Shown: positions 35,493 to 43,773 of the stretch, in pieces
Numbering within the stretch: the stretch's first letter is position 1
Layout of the letters: each line of letters opens with the position of its first letter
Origin: Pseudomonas sp. BBP2017
Lineage (GTDB): Bacteria > Pseudomonadota > Gammaproteobacteria > Pseudomonadales > Pseudomonadaceae
Direction of reading: 5' to 3'
DNA: 64,000 nucleotides
NCBI RefSeq assembly: GCF_003024385.1
Contig: NZ_PVZN01000013.1
Coordinates: 86,983 to 150,982, forward strand
Notes under the pieces: model-generated
Databases searched by the model: none
Seen by the model: the letters and a program-made list of their open reading frames with translations, nothing else
What the model was told of the DNA's origin: nothing
Translations under genes and position numbers: made by a program

Positions 35493-36905
35493 TCAGAGCC
35501 TCGCCACAGCCGCTGCCAGCGCCCGTCCGAACCGTGCAGCCACTTCATCGATCTGTTCAGCGGTAATCACCAGTGGCGGCAGGAAGCGTACAACCGCCCC
35601 GTGGCGGCCACCCAGCTCAAGAATCAGACCACGCTTGAGGCACTCGCGCTGTACCAGCGGCGCCAGCTGCGGACACGCGCCCGGGTGACCCTGGGCATCC
35701 TTGGCACTTGCCGGGTCGACCAGCTCGACGCCAAGCATCAGGCCTCGGCCACGGATATCGCCCAGCTGCGGGAAGTCCACCTGCAAGCGGCGCAGATGCC
35801 CATTCAAACGCTCGCCCATCGCCTGAGCATGGGCGCACAGGTCATGATCCTTGATGTATTTCATCACGGCAGAACCGGCAGCCATGGCCATCTGATTACC
35901 GCGGAACGTCCCGGCATGCGCCCCCGGTTGCCAGGTATCCAGCCACTGACGGTAAACCACTACCGCCAGCGGCAGGCTGCCTCCAATCGCTTTGGACATC
36001 ACCACCACATCGGGAACGATACCTGCGTGTTCGAAAGCAAAGATCTTGCCGGTGCGCGCAAATCCACTCTGGATTTCATCGACGATCAAGGCCACACCGG
36101 CCTTCTCGGTAATCCGCCGCACACCGCGCAACCATTCCAGATCCGCCGGAATCACCCCGCCTTCGCCTTGCACCGCCTCGACGATCACCGCTGCTGGCAC
36201 TTGCACACCGCCTTCCGGATCGTTCAGCAGGTTCTCCAGATAATGCAGGTTGACCTTGACCCCCGCCTCGCCGCCCAGACCAAACGGGCAACGGTAGTCA
36301 TAGGGATACGGCAAAAACTGCACACCATTGCTCAGCAGCCCGGCCAAAGGCTTTTTCGGTGCCAGACTGCCCATCAGGCTCAAAGCCCCTTGAGACATGC
36401 CGTGATAGCCGCCCTGGAACGACAGCACGGTGGTGCGACCGGTCGCGGTGCGCACCAGTTTCAAGGCCGCCTCCACTGCGTCGGTACCGGTCGGCCCGCA
36501 GAACTGGATCTTCGCTTCGTCACGCAAAGCCTGCGGCAACAGGCCGAACAGATCCTGAACGAACTGGTCCTTCACCGGTGTGGTGAGGTCGAGGGTGTGC
36601 AGGGGCAGTTCGTCCGTCAGCACTTGCTGGATCGCCTCGATCACCACCGGGTGGTTGTGGCCCAGCGCCAGCGTCCCGGCCCCGGCCAGGCAGTCGATGA
36701 ACTGACGCCCTTCGACATCTTCGACATACAGGCCACGGGCCTTTTTCAGCGCCAGGGGAATGCGTCGCGGGTAACTGCGGGCATTGGACTCTTGCTGCTT
36801 TTGTCGGGCCAGCAAGGGCGACTCTTCGAAGTGATAAAGCGTTTCGGCAGCGGCCGCGTCCGAAGACACCGGCAGCGGCTGGGCAAGGCTGATAGCGACT
36901 GACAT
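35493..36905 (-). CDS. pvdH: diaminobutyrate-2-oxoglutarate aminotransferase PvdH, 470 aa
   Basis: Makes L-2,4-diaminobutyrate, a pyoverdine precursor, from aspartate semialdehyde and glutamate. Class III PLP aminotransferase with GPTGTDAVEAALKL, the D-x-Q motif VDEIQSGFARTG and the cofactor lysine in MSKAIGGSLPLAV. The ATG at 36905 gives 470 residues, as in P. aeruginosa PvdH (about 469); a GAGGG site lies nine bases upstream. Preceded by an exact PvdS box. Since diaminobutyrate serves mainly the pyoverdine chromophore in pseudomonads, its retention without the synthetases is notable. Confidence 0.93.
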   Translation of the reverse strand: MSVAISLAQPLPVSSDAAAAETLYHFEESPLLARQKQQESNARSYPRRIPLALKKARGLYVEDVEGRQFIDCLAGAGTLALGHNHPVVIEAIQQVLTDELPLHTLDLTTPVKDQFVQDLFGLLPQALRDEAKIQFCGPTGTDAVEAALKLVRTATGRTTVLSFQGGYHGMSQGALSLMGSLAPKKPLAGLLSNGVQFLPYPYDYRCPFGLGGEAGVKVNLHYLENLLNDPEGGVQVPAAVIVEAVQGEGGVIPADLEWLRGVRRITEKAGVALIVDEIQSGFARTGKIFAFEHAGIVPDVVVMSKAIGGSLPLAVVVYRQWLDTWQPGAHAGTFRGNQMAMAAGSAVMKYIKDHDLCAHAQAMGERLNGHLRRLQVDFPQLGDIRGRGLMLGVELVDPASAKDAQGHPGACPQLAPLVQRECLKRGLILELGGRHGAVVRFLPPLVITAEQIDEVAARFGRALAAAVARL

Positions 36906-36987
36906 CTGGAGAAACCCTCGCAAGCAAGCGGATGTGCCCGTCACGCGCCTGTTACCAGATGTGTGTCGGGTTGTTATCGCTTGAAAA

Positions 36988-37011
36988 ACGCTTCAGCGTC
37001 TTGCGGATTTA
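36988..37011 (-). promoter_or_regulatory. iron-starvation (PvdS) box of pvdH
   Basis: On the minus strand GGCTAAAT and CGT with a 16-base spacer, 83 bases upstream of pvdH. It lies in the 120-base gap after the sensor kinase gene. Confidence 0.82.
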
Positions 37012-37025
37012 GCCTGACAGTTTTT

Positions 37026-38351
37026 TTATTGCGAGGAACGTAAAGGGATATGCAAGAACACCCGCAGACCATCGTTGCGGCTGTCGAACCGCAAGGAACC
37101 GGCACAGCGCTGGACGATGGCCTGAACAATCGCCAACCCCAACCCGCAACTACCGCTTTGACCATTGCGCCAGAAACGCTCGGTAAGGCGCTCAAGGTCC
37201 TGCTCGACGATGCCGGGGCCGTGATCACGCACCAGGAAAGCCACCTGCCCCTTCTCCATCTGCACCGCCAGTTCCACCGGTGCCGGGCCACGGGTGTGAC
37301 GCAACGCGTTGTCCAGCAGGTTGCGCAAGGCGGTCACGGCCAGTGGCGAAGGCATGCCGAGGTAGGCCTGGGCTGCTTCCGGGGCCAATTGCAGGTCAAT
37401 GCGCTGCGAATTGTCAAGCCCGGTGTCCTGGATCGCCTGGCGGGCCACCTGTTCGGCGTTGCACTGCACCCCATCCTCAAACGACAAGCTGCCTTCAACC
37501 CGCGCCAACAGCAGCAACTGCTCCAACGTCCGGTGCAAGCGGTCCGCGCCCTGCTCGGCGTGCTCCAGCGCTTGCTCACGCACCGCTCCATCGGTCATTC
37601 GGGCCACCTGCAGGTGGGTCTTGATGGCGGTCAGCGGCGTGCGCAACTCATGGGCGGCGTCGTCGGTCAGGCGTCGTTCGCGTTCGATCGTCTGGGCAAT
37701 GCGCAAGAACAGCTGGTTCTGGGTATCCAGCAGTGGTTGCAACTCGCTGGGCAAGGCGCGCACTTGCAACGGCTCAAGGGCATCAGGGCTTCGCCGGCGC
37801 AGGGCATCACGCATGCGGTTGAGCGGTGCCAGGCCCTTACCGATACCGATCCATAGCAGCCCAAGCGTTCCGAGCAAGGCCACAAACACCGGTGCCGAAG
37901 CCGCCAACAAGATCGAGCGATTCAGCGCCTCACGCTCCTGATGACGGTCCGCCGTGGTGATACGGACATCACCGCGGTAATAGGTAAACGTGCGCCAACG
38001 CGCACCCTCGATAGTCTGGTCGCGAAAACCACTGCGATCGTCGTCGAGGGTGTGTCCCTGACTATGGTTGCGGGCAATGATCTCGCCACGTAACGAGCTG
38101 ACCTGACAGGCCATGCCATCCGGCACGCTGAGCTGGTCGGCACTCAACTTTGTGCCCTCGCCCTTGGCCGTCAGTGGCTGCGGCAACTGATCGATCAGCC
38201 CGGCAACCATGCGCGCCGAAGCCACCAGGCGCTGGTCGAGGGAAAACATCATCTGATAGCGCAGGTCGCGCAGCATCCACGCCGCTGCCAGGGCCCAGAT
38301 AAGCACGAAAGCGGTGCCGAGGATCAGCGTCAGGCGTACGCGCAGGCTCAT
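37026..38351 (-). CDS. dsbS: sensor histidine kinase, probable DsbS, 441 aa
   Basis: OmpR/QseC-type sensor with an N-terminal helix (LILGTAFVLIWALAAAWML), a periplasmic sensor region (residues 35-145), a second helix (VFVALLGTLGLLWIGIG), HAMP-like linker and kinase core. The phospho-acceptor is His234 (DDAAHELRTPL); N, G1 and G2 boxes are NLLDNALRHT, DHGPGI and GLGLAIV. Start overlaps the upstream regulator stop (ATGA). Assigned by synteny to the P. aeruginosa DsbRS system, reported to sense copper and control dsbDEG. The assignment is by context. Confidence 0.85.
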   Translation of the reverse strand: MSLRVRLTLILGTAFVLIWALAAAWMLRDLRYQMMFSLDQRLVASARMVAGLIDQLPQPLTAKGEGTKLSADQLSVPDGMACQVSSLRGEIIARNHSQGHTLDDDRSGFRDQTIEGARWRTFTYYRGDVRITTADRHQEREALNRSILLAASAPVFVALLGTLGLLWIGIGKGLAPLNRMRDALRRRSPDALEPLQVRALPSELQPLLDTQNQLFLRIAQTIERERRLTDDAAHELRTPLTAIKTHLQVARMTDGAVREQALEHAEQGADRLHRTLEQLLLLARVEGSLSFEDGVQCNAEQVARQAIQDTGLDNSQRIDLQLAPEAAQAYLGMPSPLAVTALRNLLDNALRHTRGPAPVELAVQMEKGQVAFLVRDHGPGIVEQDLERLTERFWRNGQSGSCGLGLAIVQAIVQRCAGSLRFDSRNDGLRVFLHIPLRSSQ

Positions 38352-39031
38352 GGCTGCTCGACCTCCGGCAACTGTGCCGGCCCCAGGCGATAACCCAGGC
38401 CGCGTACGGTCTCGACGATGCCATTGCCCAATTTGCGCCGCAGGTGATGAATGTGCACGTTCAAGGCGTTGCTCTCGACCTCGTCACCAAAGCCATAGAC
38501 GCTGTCTTTGAGCTGCTCGCTGGACAACACCCTGCCACGGTTGTGCAACAGCGCTTGCAACAGCGCCTGCTCGCGCCGTGACAGGTCGACCGGTATACCG
38601 CCCAGGCAGGTTTCGCGGCTGCTGGGATCGTAGCTGAGCGGGCCGTGCTCGATGATATTGACCGCACGCCCGGCCGAGCGCCGCAACAGGGTATGCAGGC
38701 GCGCAGCCAGCTCGCGCAGGTCGAAGGGTTTTAGCAAGTAATCGTCGGCACCGGCCTGCAGACCGTCGACCCGGTCAGTGACCGCATCGCGGGCGGTGAG
38801 GACCAGCACCGGCAGGCTCTCGCCCTGCTGACGCAGGCGCTGCAGCAGTTTGAGGCCATCTTCATCGGGCAAGCCCAGATCCAGCACCATGACATCGAAG
38901 GCTGCAGCCTGGAGCATGGCCTGGGCCGCTGCCGCCGTGGCGACCCTGTCCACGGTCATGCCCTGGGCAGTCAGCCCCGCGGCGATGCCGCTGGCAATCA
39001 GGTCGTCATCCTCGCAGAGCAGTACATGCAT
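38348..39031 (-). CDS. dsbR: OmpR-family response regulator, probable DsbR, 227 aa
   Basis: Receiver domain with acidic Asp8-Asp9, phospho-acceptor Asp51 (VLDLGLPDEDG) and conserved Lys in YLLKPFDL. C-terminal winged helix (about 130-220) with LSRREQALLQALLHNRGRVLSSEQL and ALNVHIHHLRRKLG. Divergent from the dsbD operon; the 172-base spacer holds a TTA-N8-TTAA element fitting the binding motif reported for DsbR. Confidence 0.9.
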   Translation of the reverse strand: MHVLLCEDDDLIASGIAAGLTAQGMTVDRVATAAAAQAMLQAAAFDVMVLDLGLPDEDGLKLLQRLRQQGESLPVLVLTARDAVTDRVDGLQAGADDYLLKPFDLRELAARLHTLLRRSAGRAVNIIEHGPLSYDPSSRETCLGGIPVDLSRREQALLQALLHNRGRVLSSEQLKDSVYGFGDEVESNALNVHIHHLRRKLGNGIVETVRGLGYRLGPAQLPEVEQP

Positions 39032-39138
39032 GTTCGGTCTCGATGCTAAAAGTGACAGTGAAGCGCAAGCGGATTAAGCCAGGATTATGCCGCGCCAGCA
39101 GCTGATCGTCGCGGTTCAGGCGACAATCGACGCCTATG

Positions 39139-39155
39139 GGTTAACACTCGGTTAA
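39139..39155 (+). promoter_or_regulatory. candidate DsbR operator before dsbD
   Basis: GGTTAA-N5-GGTTAA is a direct repeat with an 11-base period, typical of OmpR-family regulators. It contains TTA-N8-TTAA, which I recall as the motif reported for DsbR in P. aeruginosa. It lies about 50 bases upstream of dsbD. Confidence 0.6.
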
Positions 39156-39203
39156 TCTCGCTCGGCCAGGATCGGGCACTTATCGCACCACCAAGGCTTT
39201 GAG

Positions 39204-40907
39204 ATGCGTACTTTACTACTTGCCCTGATGCTCCTGTTCAGCGGCCTGACCCAGGCCAACCCCTTTGCCCAGAGCGACTTTCTGCCGGTGGACAAGGCGT
39301 TCGTGTTCAGCAGTGAGCGCCTGGAATCCGGGCAGATGCGCCTGCACTGGAAAATCACCGATGGCTACTACCTGTACCAGAAACGCCTGAAGTTCGAAGG
39401 CCTGCCTGCCGAACTTCAGCCTGCCCTGCCTGAAGCCTTGGCCCATCAGGATGAGTTCTTCGGCGAAACCCTGGTGTATCGCGGCGAACTTGAGCTGATC
39501 CTCCCCGCCTCCGCCAGTGGCCAGTTACGCATGGGCTGGCAAGGCTGCGCCGATGCCGGATTGTGCTACCCACCACAGACCAATCTGGTCAGCCTGAGCA
39601 CCACAACTGTTGATGAACAAGCCAGCGATCAAGCCCTCGCTGGCAGCCTGCAGCAATCGGGCCTGGGCTGGAGCCTGCTGGCCTTCCTGGGCCTGGGCCT
39701 GCTGCTGGCCTTCACACCCTGTTCGCTGCCGATGCTGCCGATCCTCGCTGGGCTGGTCCTGGGTAATGGCGTGAGTGCCCGCCGTGGCTGGGCATTGGCC
39801 AGCGTTTACGTCCTGAGTATGGCGCTGGTGTACGCCGCCCTCGGCGTGATTGCCGCGTTGCTGGGTGGAAGTCTTCAGGCCTGGTTGCAACAACCCTGGT
39901 TGCTCGGCACCCTGGCCGGCCTGTTTGTGTTGCTGGCCTTGCCGATGTTCGGTGCTTTCGAGTTGCAGTTACCGGCCTGGCTGCGTGATCGCCTGGAGCG
40001 CGCCGGCCACGGTACCCGGGGCGGCAACTTGTATGGTGCAGCCTTGCTCGGTGCGCTCTCGGGGCTGTTGATGGGCCCGTGCATGACGGCGCCCCTGGCC
40101 GGCGCCCTGTTGTACATCGCCCAGAGCGGCAATGCCGTCCACGGAGGGTTGGTGCTGTTCACCCTCGGCATAGGCATGGGCTTGCCGCTGTTGCTGCTGG
40201 TTACCCTGGGCAATCGCTACCTGCCGCGCCCCGGCCCGTGGATGAACCTGGTCAAGGGCCTGTTCGGCTTCGTGTTCCTGGCCATGGCCCTGTATACCCT
40301 GCGCACCGTGCTGGAACCCTCGCTGTGGCTGGGCTTGGCCGGTGCCTGGCTGATCGCCCTGGCCTGGGCGGCATGGCCTGCGCTGCATGGGTTGCGGCCA
40401 ATCCGCGCGTTGTCGCTGCTGCTGGGCTTCTGGGGCAGCCTGCTGGTGATCGGTGCGGCCGCCGGTGGCGACGACCCCTGGCAACCGCTGCAGCCCTTCC
40501 GCGCGGTTAACGGCACGCTTGCCAGCGTCGCCCACAGCGATGCATTCATCACCGTCAGCCAGCCGACTGAGCTGCAACGCGAGCTGGAAACAGCCAAGGC
40601 CCAGGGGCAGTGGGTGTTGCTCGACTACTATGCCGACTGGTGCGTGTCGTGCAAGGTCATGGAAAAACAGGTATTCGCCCGCGCCGAGGTGCTGACCGCG
40701 CTGAACGGCGTACGCTTGCTGCGCCTGGATGTTACCGCCGATGCGCCCTCCAGCCGCGAATTGCTACAGCGTTACCAGGTGCCTGGCCCGCCCAGCCTGA
40801 TCTGGATCGGCCCGGAGGGTAACGAGCGCCGCAGCCGCCGCATCACCGGTGAAATCGATGTAACGAACTTCCTCGAACAGTGGACCCAGACCCGGAGTCA
40901 AGGCTGA
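39204..40907 (+). CDS. dsbD: thiol:disulfide interchange protein DsbD-like, 567 aa
   Basis: Transfers reducing power from cytoplasmic thioredoxin to the periplasm. All three redox modules are present: signal peptide then alpha domain with the Cys pair in GCADAGLCYPP; eight-helix membrane core with Cys in FTPCSLPML and MGPCMTAPLAG; and C-terminal gamma thioredoxin domain with DWCVSCK. First gene of the dsb operon. Pseudomonads usually have another DsbD; this one belongs to the DsbRS-linked type. Confidence 0.93.
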   Translation: MRTLLLALMLLFSGLTQANPFAQSDFLPVDKAFVFSSERLESGQMRLHWKITDGYYLYQKRLKFEGLPAELQPALPEALAHQDEFFGETLVYRGELELILPASASGQLRMGWQGCADAGLCYPPQTNLVSLSTTTVDEQASDQALAGSLQQSGLGWSLLAFLGLGLLLAFTPCSLPMLPILAGLVLGNGVSARRGWALASVYVLSMALVYAALGVIAALLGGSLQAWLQQPWLLGTLAGLFVLLALPMFGAFELQLPAWLRDRLERAGHGTRGGNLYGAALLGALSGLLMGPCMTAPLAGALLYIAQSGNAVHGGLVLFTLGIGMGLPLLLLVTLGNRYLPRPGPWMNLVKGLFGFVFLAMALYTLRTVLEPSLWLGLAGAWLIALAWAAWPALHGLRPIRALSLLLGFWGSLLVIGAAAGGDDPWQPLQPFRAVNGTLASVAHSDAFITVSQPTELQRELETAKAQGQWVLLDYYADWCVSCKVMEKQVFARAEVLTALNGVRLLRLDVTADAPSSRELLQRYQVPGPPSLIWIGPEGNERRSRRITGEIDVTNFLEQWTQTRSQG

Positions 40908-41764
40908 TGCTGACGGTAAACCTCGGGCCGCTGACCATGGCCGTCGATCATCTGTTGCTGCTCTGCGCGCTAGTCTTGGCCTCGCTGGTTGGTTGGCGTG
41001 TGGCCAAACGCGGTGGCGACAACCCTGAATCGGTGCTGTTCGGTCTGTTCCTGCTGGGCCTGCTGGGGGCGCGCCTGGGGTTCATACTCAGCTATTGGCC
41101 GATGTACCGCGATGATCCTCTACAGATTGTCGACCTGCGCGACGGCGGCTTTCTGCTCTGGCCAGGCTTGCTGGTGGTGGCCATCGGTGCTTTGTGGCAA
41201 GGCTGGCGCCGCTCCAGCTTGCGCCGTCCGTTGGGCTGGGGCTTGTTCAGCGGTGTGCTGTTCTGGTTACTCGGCAGCCTGGCCAGTCACCTCTATGAGC
41301 AAGGTACGCAATTGCCGGAGATGAGCCTGCACAAGGCCAATGGTCAGGCCGTGCAACTGACCGCCTATCGTGGCCGGCCGCTGGTCATCAACCTCTGGGC
41401 CACCTGGTGCCCGCCTTGCCGCCGGGAAATGCCGGTGTTGCAACAGGCACAGCACGAACACCCGGACATCACCTTCCTGTTCGTCAACCAGGGAGAAACC
41501 CCGCAGACGGTCAGCACCTTTCTCGCCACCACCGGGCTGAACCTGTCCCATGTGCTGTTTGATGGCGGGGGCCAGTTGGCCCAGCAGGTCGGTTCCATGG
41601 CCCTGCCCACCACCCTGTTCTACGACGCCGACGGCCGTCTGGTTGGCAGCCATCTGGGCGAGTTGTCGCGGGCAAGCCTGAGCCACGCCCTGGAATCCTT
41701 TGAGCGCACTCCTGCGCCCGCCGTCACCCACTCTTCAAGGAATGACACATGCACCCTTTGCTGA
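40907..41764 (+). CDS. membrane-anchored TlpA/DsbE-like thioredoxin, 285 aa
   Basis: Residues 1-125 contain four hydrophobic segments resembling the first part of prolipoprotein diacylglyceryl transferase. They are fused to a TlpA/AhpC-type thioredoxin domain with the redox site WATWCPPCRRE (Cys168, Cys171). The ATG overlaps the dsbD stop (TGATG); the stop overlaps dsbG by 16 bases. It probably receives electrons from the DsbD protein and passes them to a periplasmic client. Confidence 0.88.
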   Translation: MLTVNLGPLTMAVDHLLLLCALVLASLVGWRVAKRGGDNPESVLFGLFLLGLLGARLGFILSYWPMYRDDPLQIVDLRDGGFLLWPGLLVVAIGALWQGWRRSSLRRPLGWGLFSGVLFWLLGSLASHLYEQGTQLPEMSLHKANGQAVQLTAYRGRPLVINLWATWCPPCRREMPVLQQAQHEHPDITFLFVNQGETPQTVSTFLATTGLNLSHVLFDGGGQLAQQVGSMALPTTLFYDADGRLVGSHLGELSRASLSHALESFERTPAPAVTHSSRNDTCTLC

Positions 41765-42513
41765 AACTGCCGCTGACTCTGACCTTTAGCCTGCTGGCCA
41801 GCCAGGCTGCCATGGCCGAAACCCTGCCCAAGGCCGTGCAGCAAATGGAAGCCAAAGGCGTAAAGATCAAAGGCAGCTTCGATGCCCCCAACGGCCTGCG
41901 CGGTTACGCGGCCGAGTACCAGAACCGAGGCATGGCCTTGTATCTGACACCCGATGGCAAACATGTGCTGGTCGGCAGCCTGTTCGATGAACAAGGCAAG
42001 GACCTCAGCGAAGCACCGCTGGAAAAGCTGGTCTACGCACCGATGGCCAAGGAGGTCTGGGCGAAGATGGAAAAGAGCGCCTGGATCGCCGACGGCAAAG
42101 CCGATGCGCCACGCGTTGTCTATCTGTTCAGCGACCCCAACTGCCCGTACTGCAATATGTTCTGGCAGCAGGCGCGGCCCTGGGTCGAATCGGGCAAAGT
42201 GCAGTTGCGCCACATCATGGTCGGCATCATCCGTGAAGACAGCCCAGGCAAATCGGCGGCGCTGTTGGCCAGCAATGATCCGGTCCAGGCCCTGCTCAAA
42301 CATGAGAGTGCCGGCAAGTCCAGTAGCCTCAAGGCACTGGAGAAAATCCCCGCTGCCGTGCAAAGCAAGCTTGATGGCAACCAGGCGTTGATGGAGGAAC
42401 TGGGATTGGCGGCTACCCCGGCGATCTTCTACCTGGATGAGCAACAGCAACTGCAAACGCAGCAAGGCGCGCCACGCCCGGAGATGCTCGGTAAGATTCT
42501 GGGCAAACGTTGA
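41749..42513 (+). CDS. dsbG: thiol:disulfide interchange protein DsbG, 254 aa
   Basis: Periplasmic disulfide reductase/isomerase. Signal peptide (residues 1-23, ASQAAMA-ET), an N-terminal dimerisation region and a thioredoxin domain with FSDPNCPYCNMFW (Cys132, Cys135) and cis-Pro segment GLAATPAIFYL. CPYC is typical for DsbG. AAGGA precedes the ATG. Last gene of the operon. Confidence 0.92.
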   Translation: MHPLLKLPLTLTFSLLASQAAMAETLPKAVQQMEAKGVKIKGSFDAPNGLRGYAAEYQNRGMALYLTPDGKHVLVGSLFDEQGKDLSEAPLEKLVYAPMAKEVWAKMEKSAWIADGKADAPRVVYLFSDPNCPYCNMFWQQARPWVESGKVQLRHIMVGIIREDSPGKSAALLASNDPVQALLKHESAGKSSSLKALEKIPAAVQSKLDGNQALMEELGLAATPAIFYLDEQQQLQTQQGAPRPEMLGKILGKR

Positions 42514-42529
42514 CCTGCTGACAGCAGGT
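42513..42529. other. short palindrome after dsbG
   Basis: ACCTGCTG-A-CAGCAGGT begins at the dsbG stop codon. It could fold as a five-pair hairpin; without a T-run it is only a weak terminator candidate. Confidence 0.35.
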
Positions 42530-42588
42530 TGAAACAGCAGTACAAGCAAAGCGTCTGGAGAGTACCTCTAACCGAAAAGGAACTCTCC

Positions 42589-42809
42589 ATGACCCGCTTC
42601 GCCTACCTCGACGCCTTTGTACGCGCCTCCCTCAACATCACGTCGCTACGCCTGAGCCTGACCACCCCCGGGGCTGGGAGAACAGTGCCGGCGGCTTTAC
42701 GGCCATGGCTGGCGCAACGTCCTTTCTGATCGAGCACGCCGTGCTGCTGGCCGCCTCGGTCGTGTTGCTCAAACACGACCTGCGACGTAGCTGTCCTGCC
42801 ACGGCCTAG
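42589..42809 (+). pseudogene. remnant of a DUF417 (YkgB-like) membrane protein gene
   Basis: A short gene with AAGGAAC before its ATG begins plausibly (MTRFAYLDAFVRASLNI). It then jumps to the family C-terminus: LSLTTPG in one frame, continuing in another as GWENSAGGFTAMAG and FLIEHAVLLAASVVLL to a TAG stop. DUF417 proteins are about 180 residues with several helices; only about 70 codons remain, with an internal deletion and a frameshift near 42670. The family assignment rests on these C-terminal motifs. Confidence 0.55.
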
Positions 42810-42812
42810 GCC

Positions 42813-43560
42813 CTACAGCGCCTCCAGCTCAGCCATCAGGTTACTGAGCCGATCGACCTTGTCGTCGCTCAGCTCGCTGGCCTTGAGGCCTTCCACGTAG
42901 CTCGCCAACGCCTCGACGGTGCTGCACTCAAACATCGCCCGCAACGGCATGCTCAGTTGCAGTGCCTTCTGTACCCTTGCTGAACCCCCACCGCCGCGTC
43001 GCGAACCTCGGCCTGTTCGTGCAGACGCGCTTCGATCTCACCCCATTCGATGCGGTAACCTCGGATCTTCACCTGGCGGTCCATGCGCCCGACGTATTCG
43101 AGCACACCATCCGGGCGGCGCTGCGCCATAGGCATTGACCAGGCCGATCTGCGGATAGCGTTGCAACCACTGCCAAGCCAGCTCAGGAGGCATCGCCTCC
43201 CCGGTTGGTAGCATCCAGCGCAGGCCGTCGAGTTGCTGATGCTCGTTGGCGAGCATGCCCTGGATCAGCGACGGCAGACTCTCCAGCACCGTGATCCCGC
43301 AGGCCTGAACGTGCTCAAGCAGGCCTTGGGGATCATGGGCAATGCTGTTGGGCACAATCGCCACCTGCGCACCGAATAACGGCACGGCGAGGATCGGCCA
43401 GACGGAAATGTCGAAACGCTGCGAGGCGGTCTGGGCGATCACGTCCTGTTCGTCCCGTTGCAGGTACGGCACCTTGCTCAACGGGTTGTTGAGCATGCCG
43501 CGCTGCTCGACCATCCGCCCCCCTTCGGCAAGCCAGTGGATCCGGCAGCGCGGGTAACTG
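42813..43560 (-). pseudogene. remnant of a pyoverdine non-ribosomal peptide synthetase (terminal module, likely pvdL)
   Basis: Three NRPS fragments in order on the minus strand. 43560-43125: adenylation domain from near the A3 motif (GRMVEQRGMLNN) through FDISVW, PTGEAMPPELA to VNAYG (A5). 43125-42978, shifted frame: A7-A8 (RRPDGVLEYVGRMDRQVKIRG, RIEWGEIEARLHEQ). 42978-42813, another frame: the end of a carrier domain (LQLSMPLRAMFECSTVEALA) and a C-terminal tail ending in TAG. Two internal deletions with frameshifts remove A5-A7 and A10 to the carrier serine. Everything upstream is gone. The position beside pfrI is where pvdL lies in P. putida. Confidence 0.85.
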
Positions 43561-43677
43561 CCAGACATCGGCCAGTGCTGCGTGCTGCGTGCAGCGGGAG
43601 CGGGGCGGCGGCTTCTTGAAGTGGTTCACACCCACGGCTTATAACAAAATTATCGTGATATTAATTAATTTTCTCAT

Positions 43678-43706
43678 TTGACAATGATTATCACTAATAA
43701 TAGTTT
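43678..43706 (+). promoter_or_regulatory. sigma-70 promoter of pfrI
   Basis: TTGACA (43678-43683), a 17-base spacer and TAGTTT (43701-43706), about 65 bases before the pfrI ATG. The Fur box fills the spacer. Confidence 0.6.
43680..43698. promoter_or_regulatory. Fur box of pfrI
   Basis: On the minus strand the 19-mer matches the Fur consensus at 15 of 19 positions, including the central TGATAATCATT. It overlaps the -35 and spacer, so Fe-Fur should block the promoter. Confidence 0.82.
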
Positions 43707-43773
43707 GTCGCACGTCGTAGGAAGCCTCCTAATTTGGAGTGCTCCCCTCCCTCTTAGAGAAAAGGTGATTTCC

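Noticed and set aside
42919..43131. A 70-codon plus-strand open frame within the synthetase remnant.
   Set aside because: The opposite strand carries recognisable adenylation-domain motifs; this frame is its shadow.
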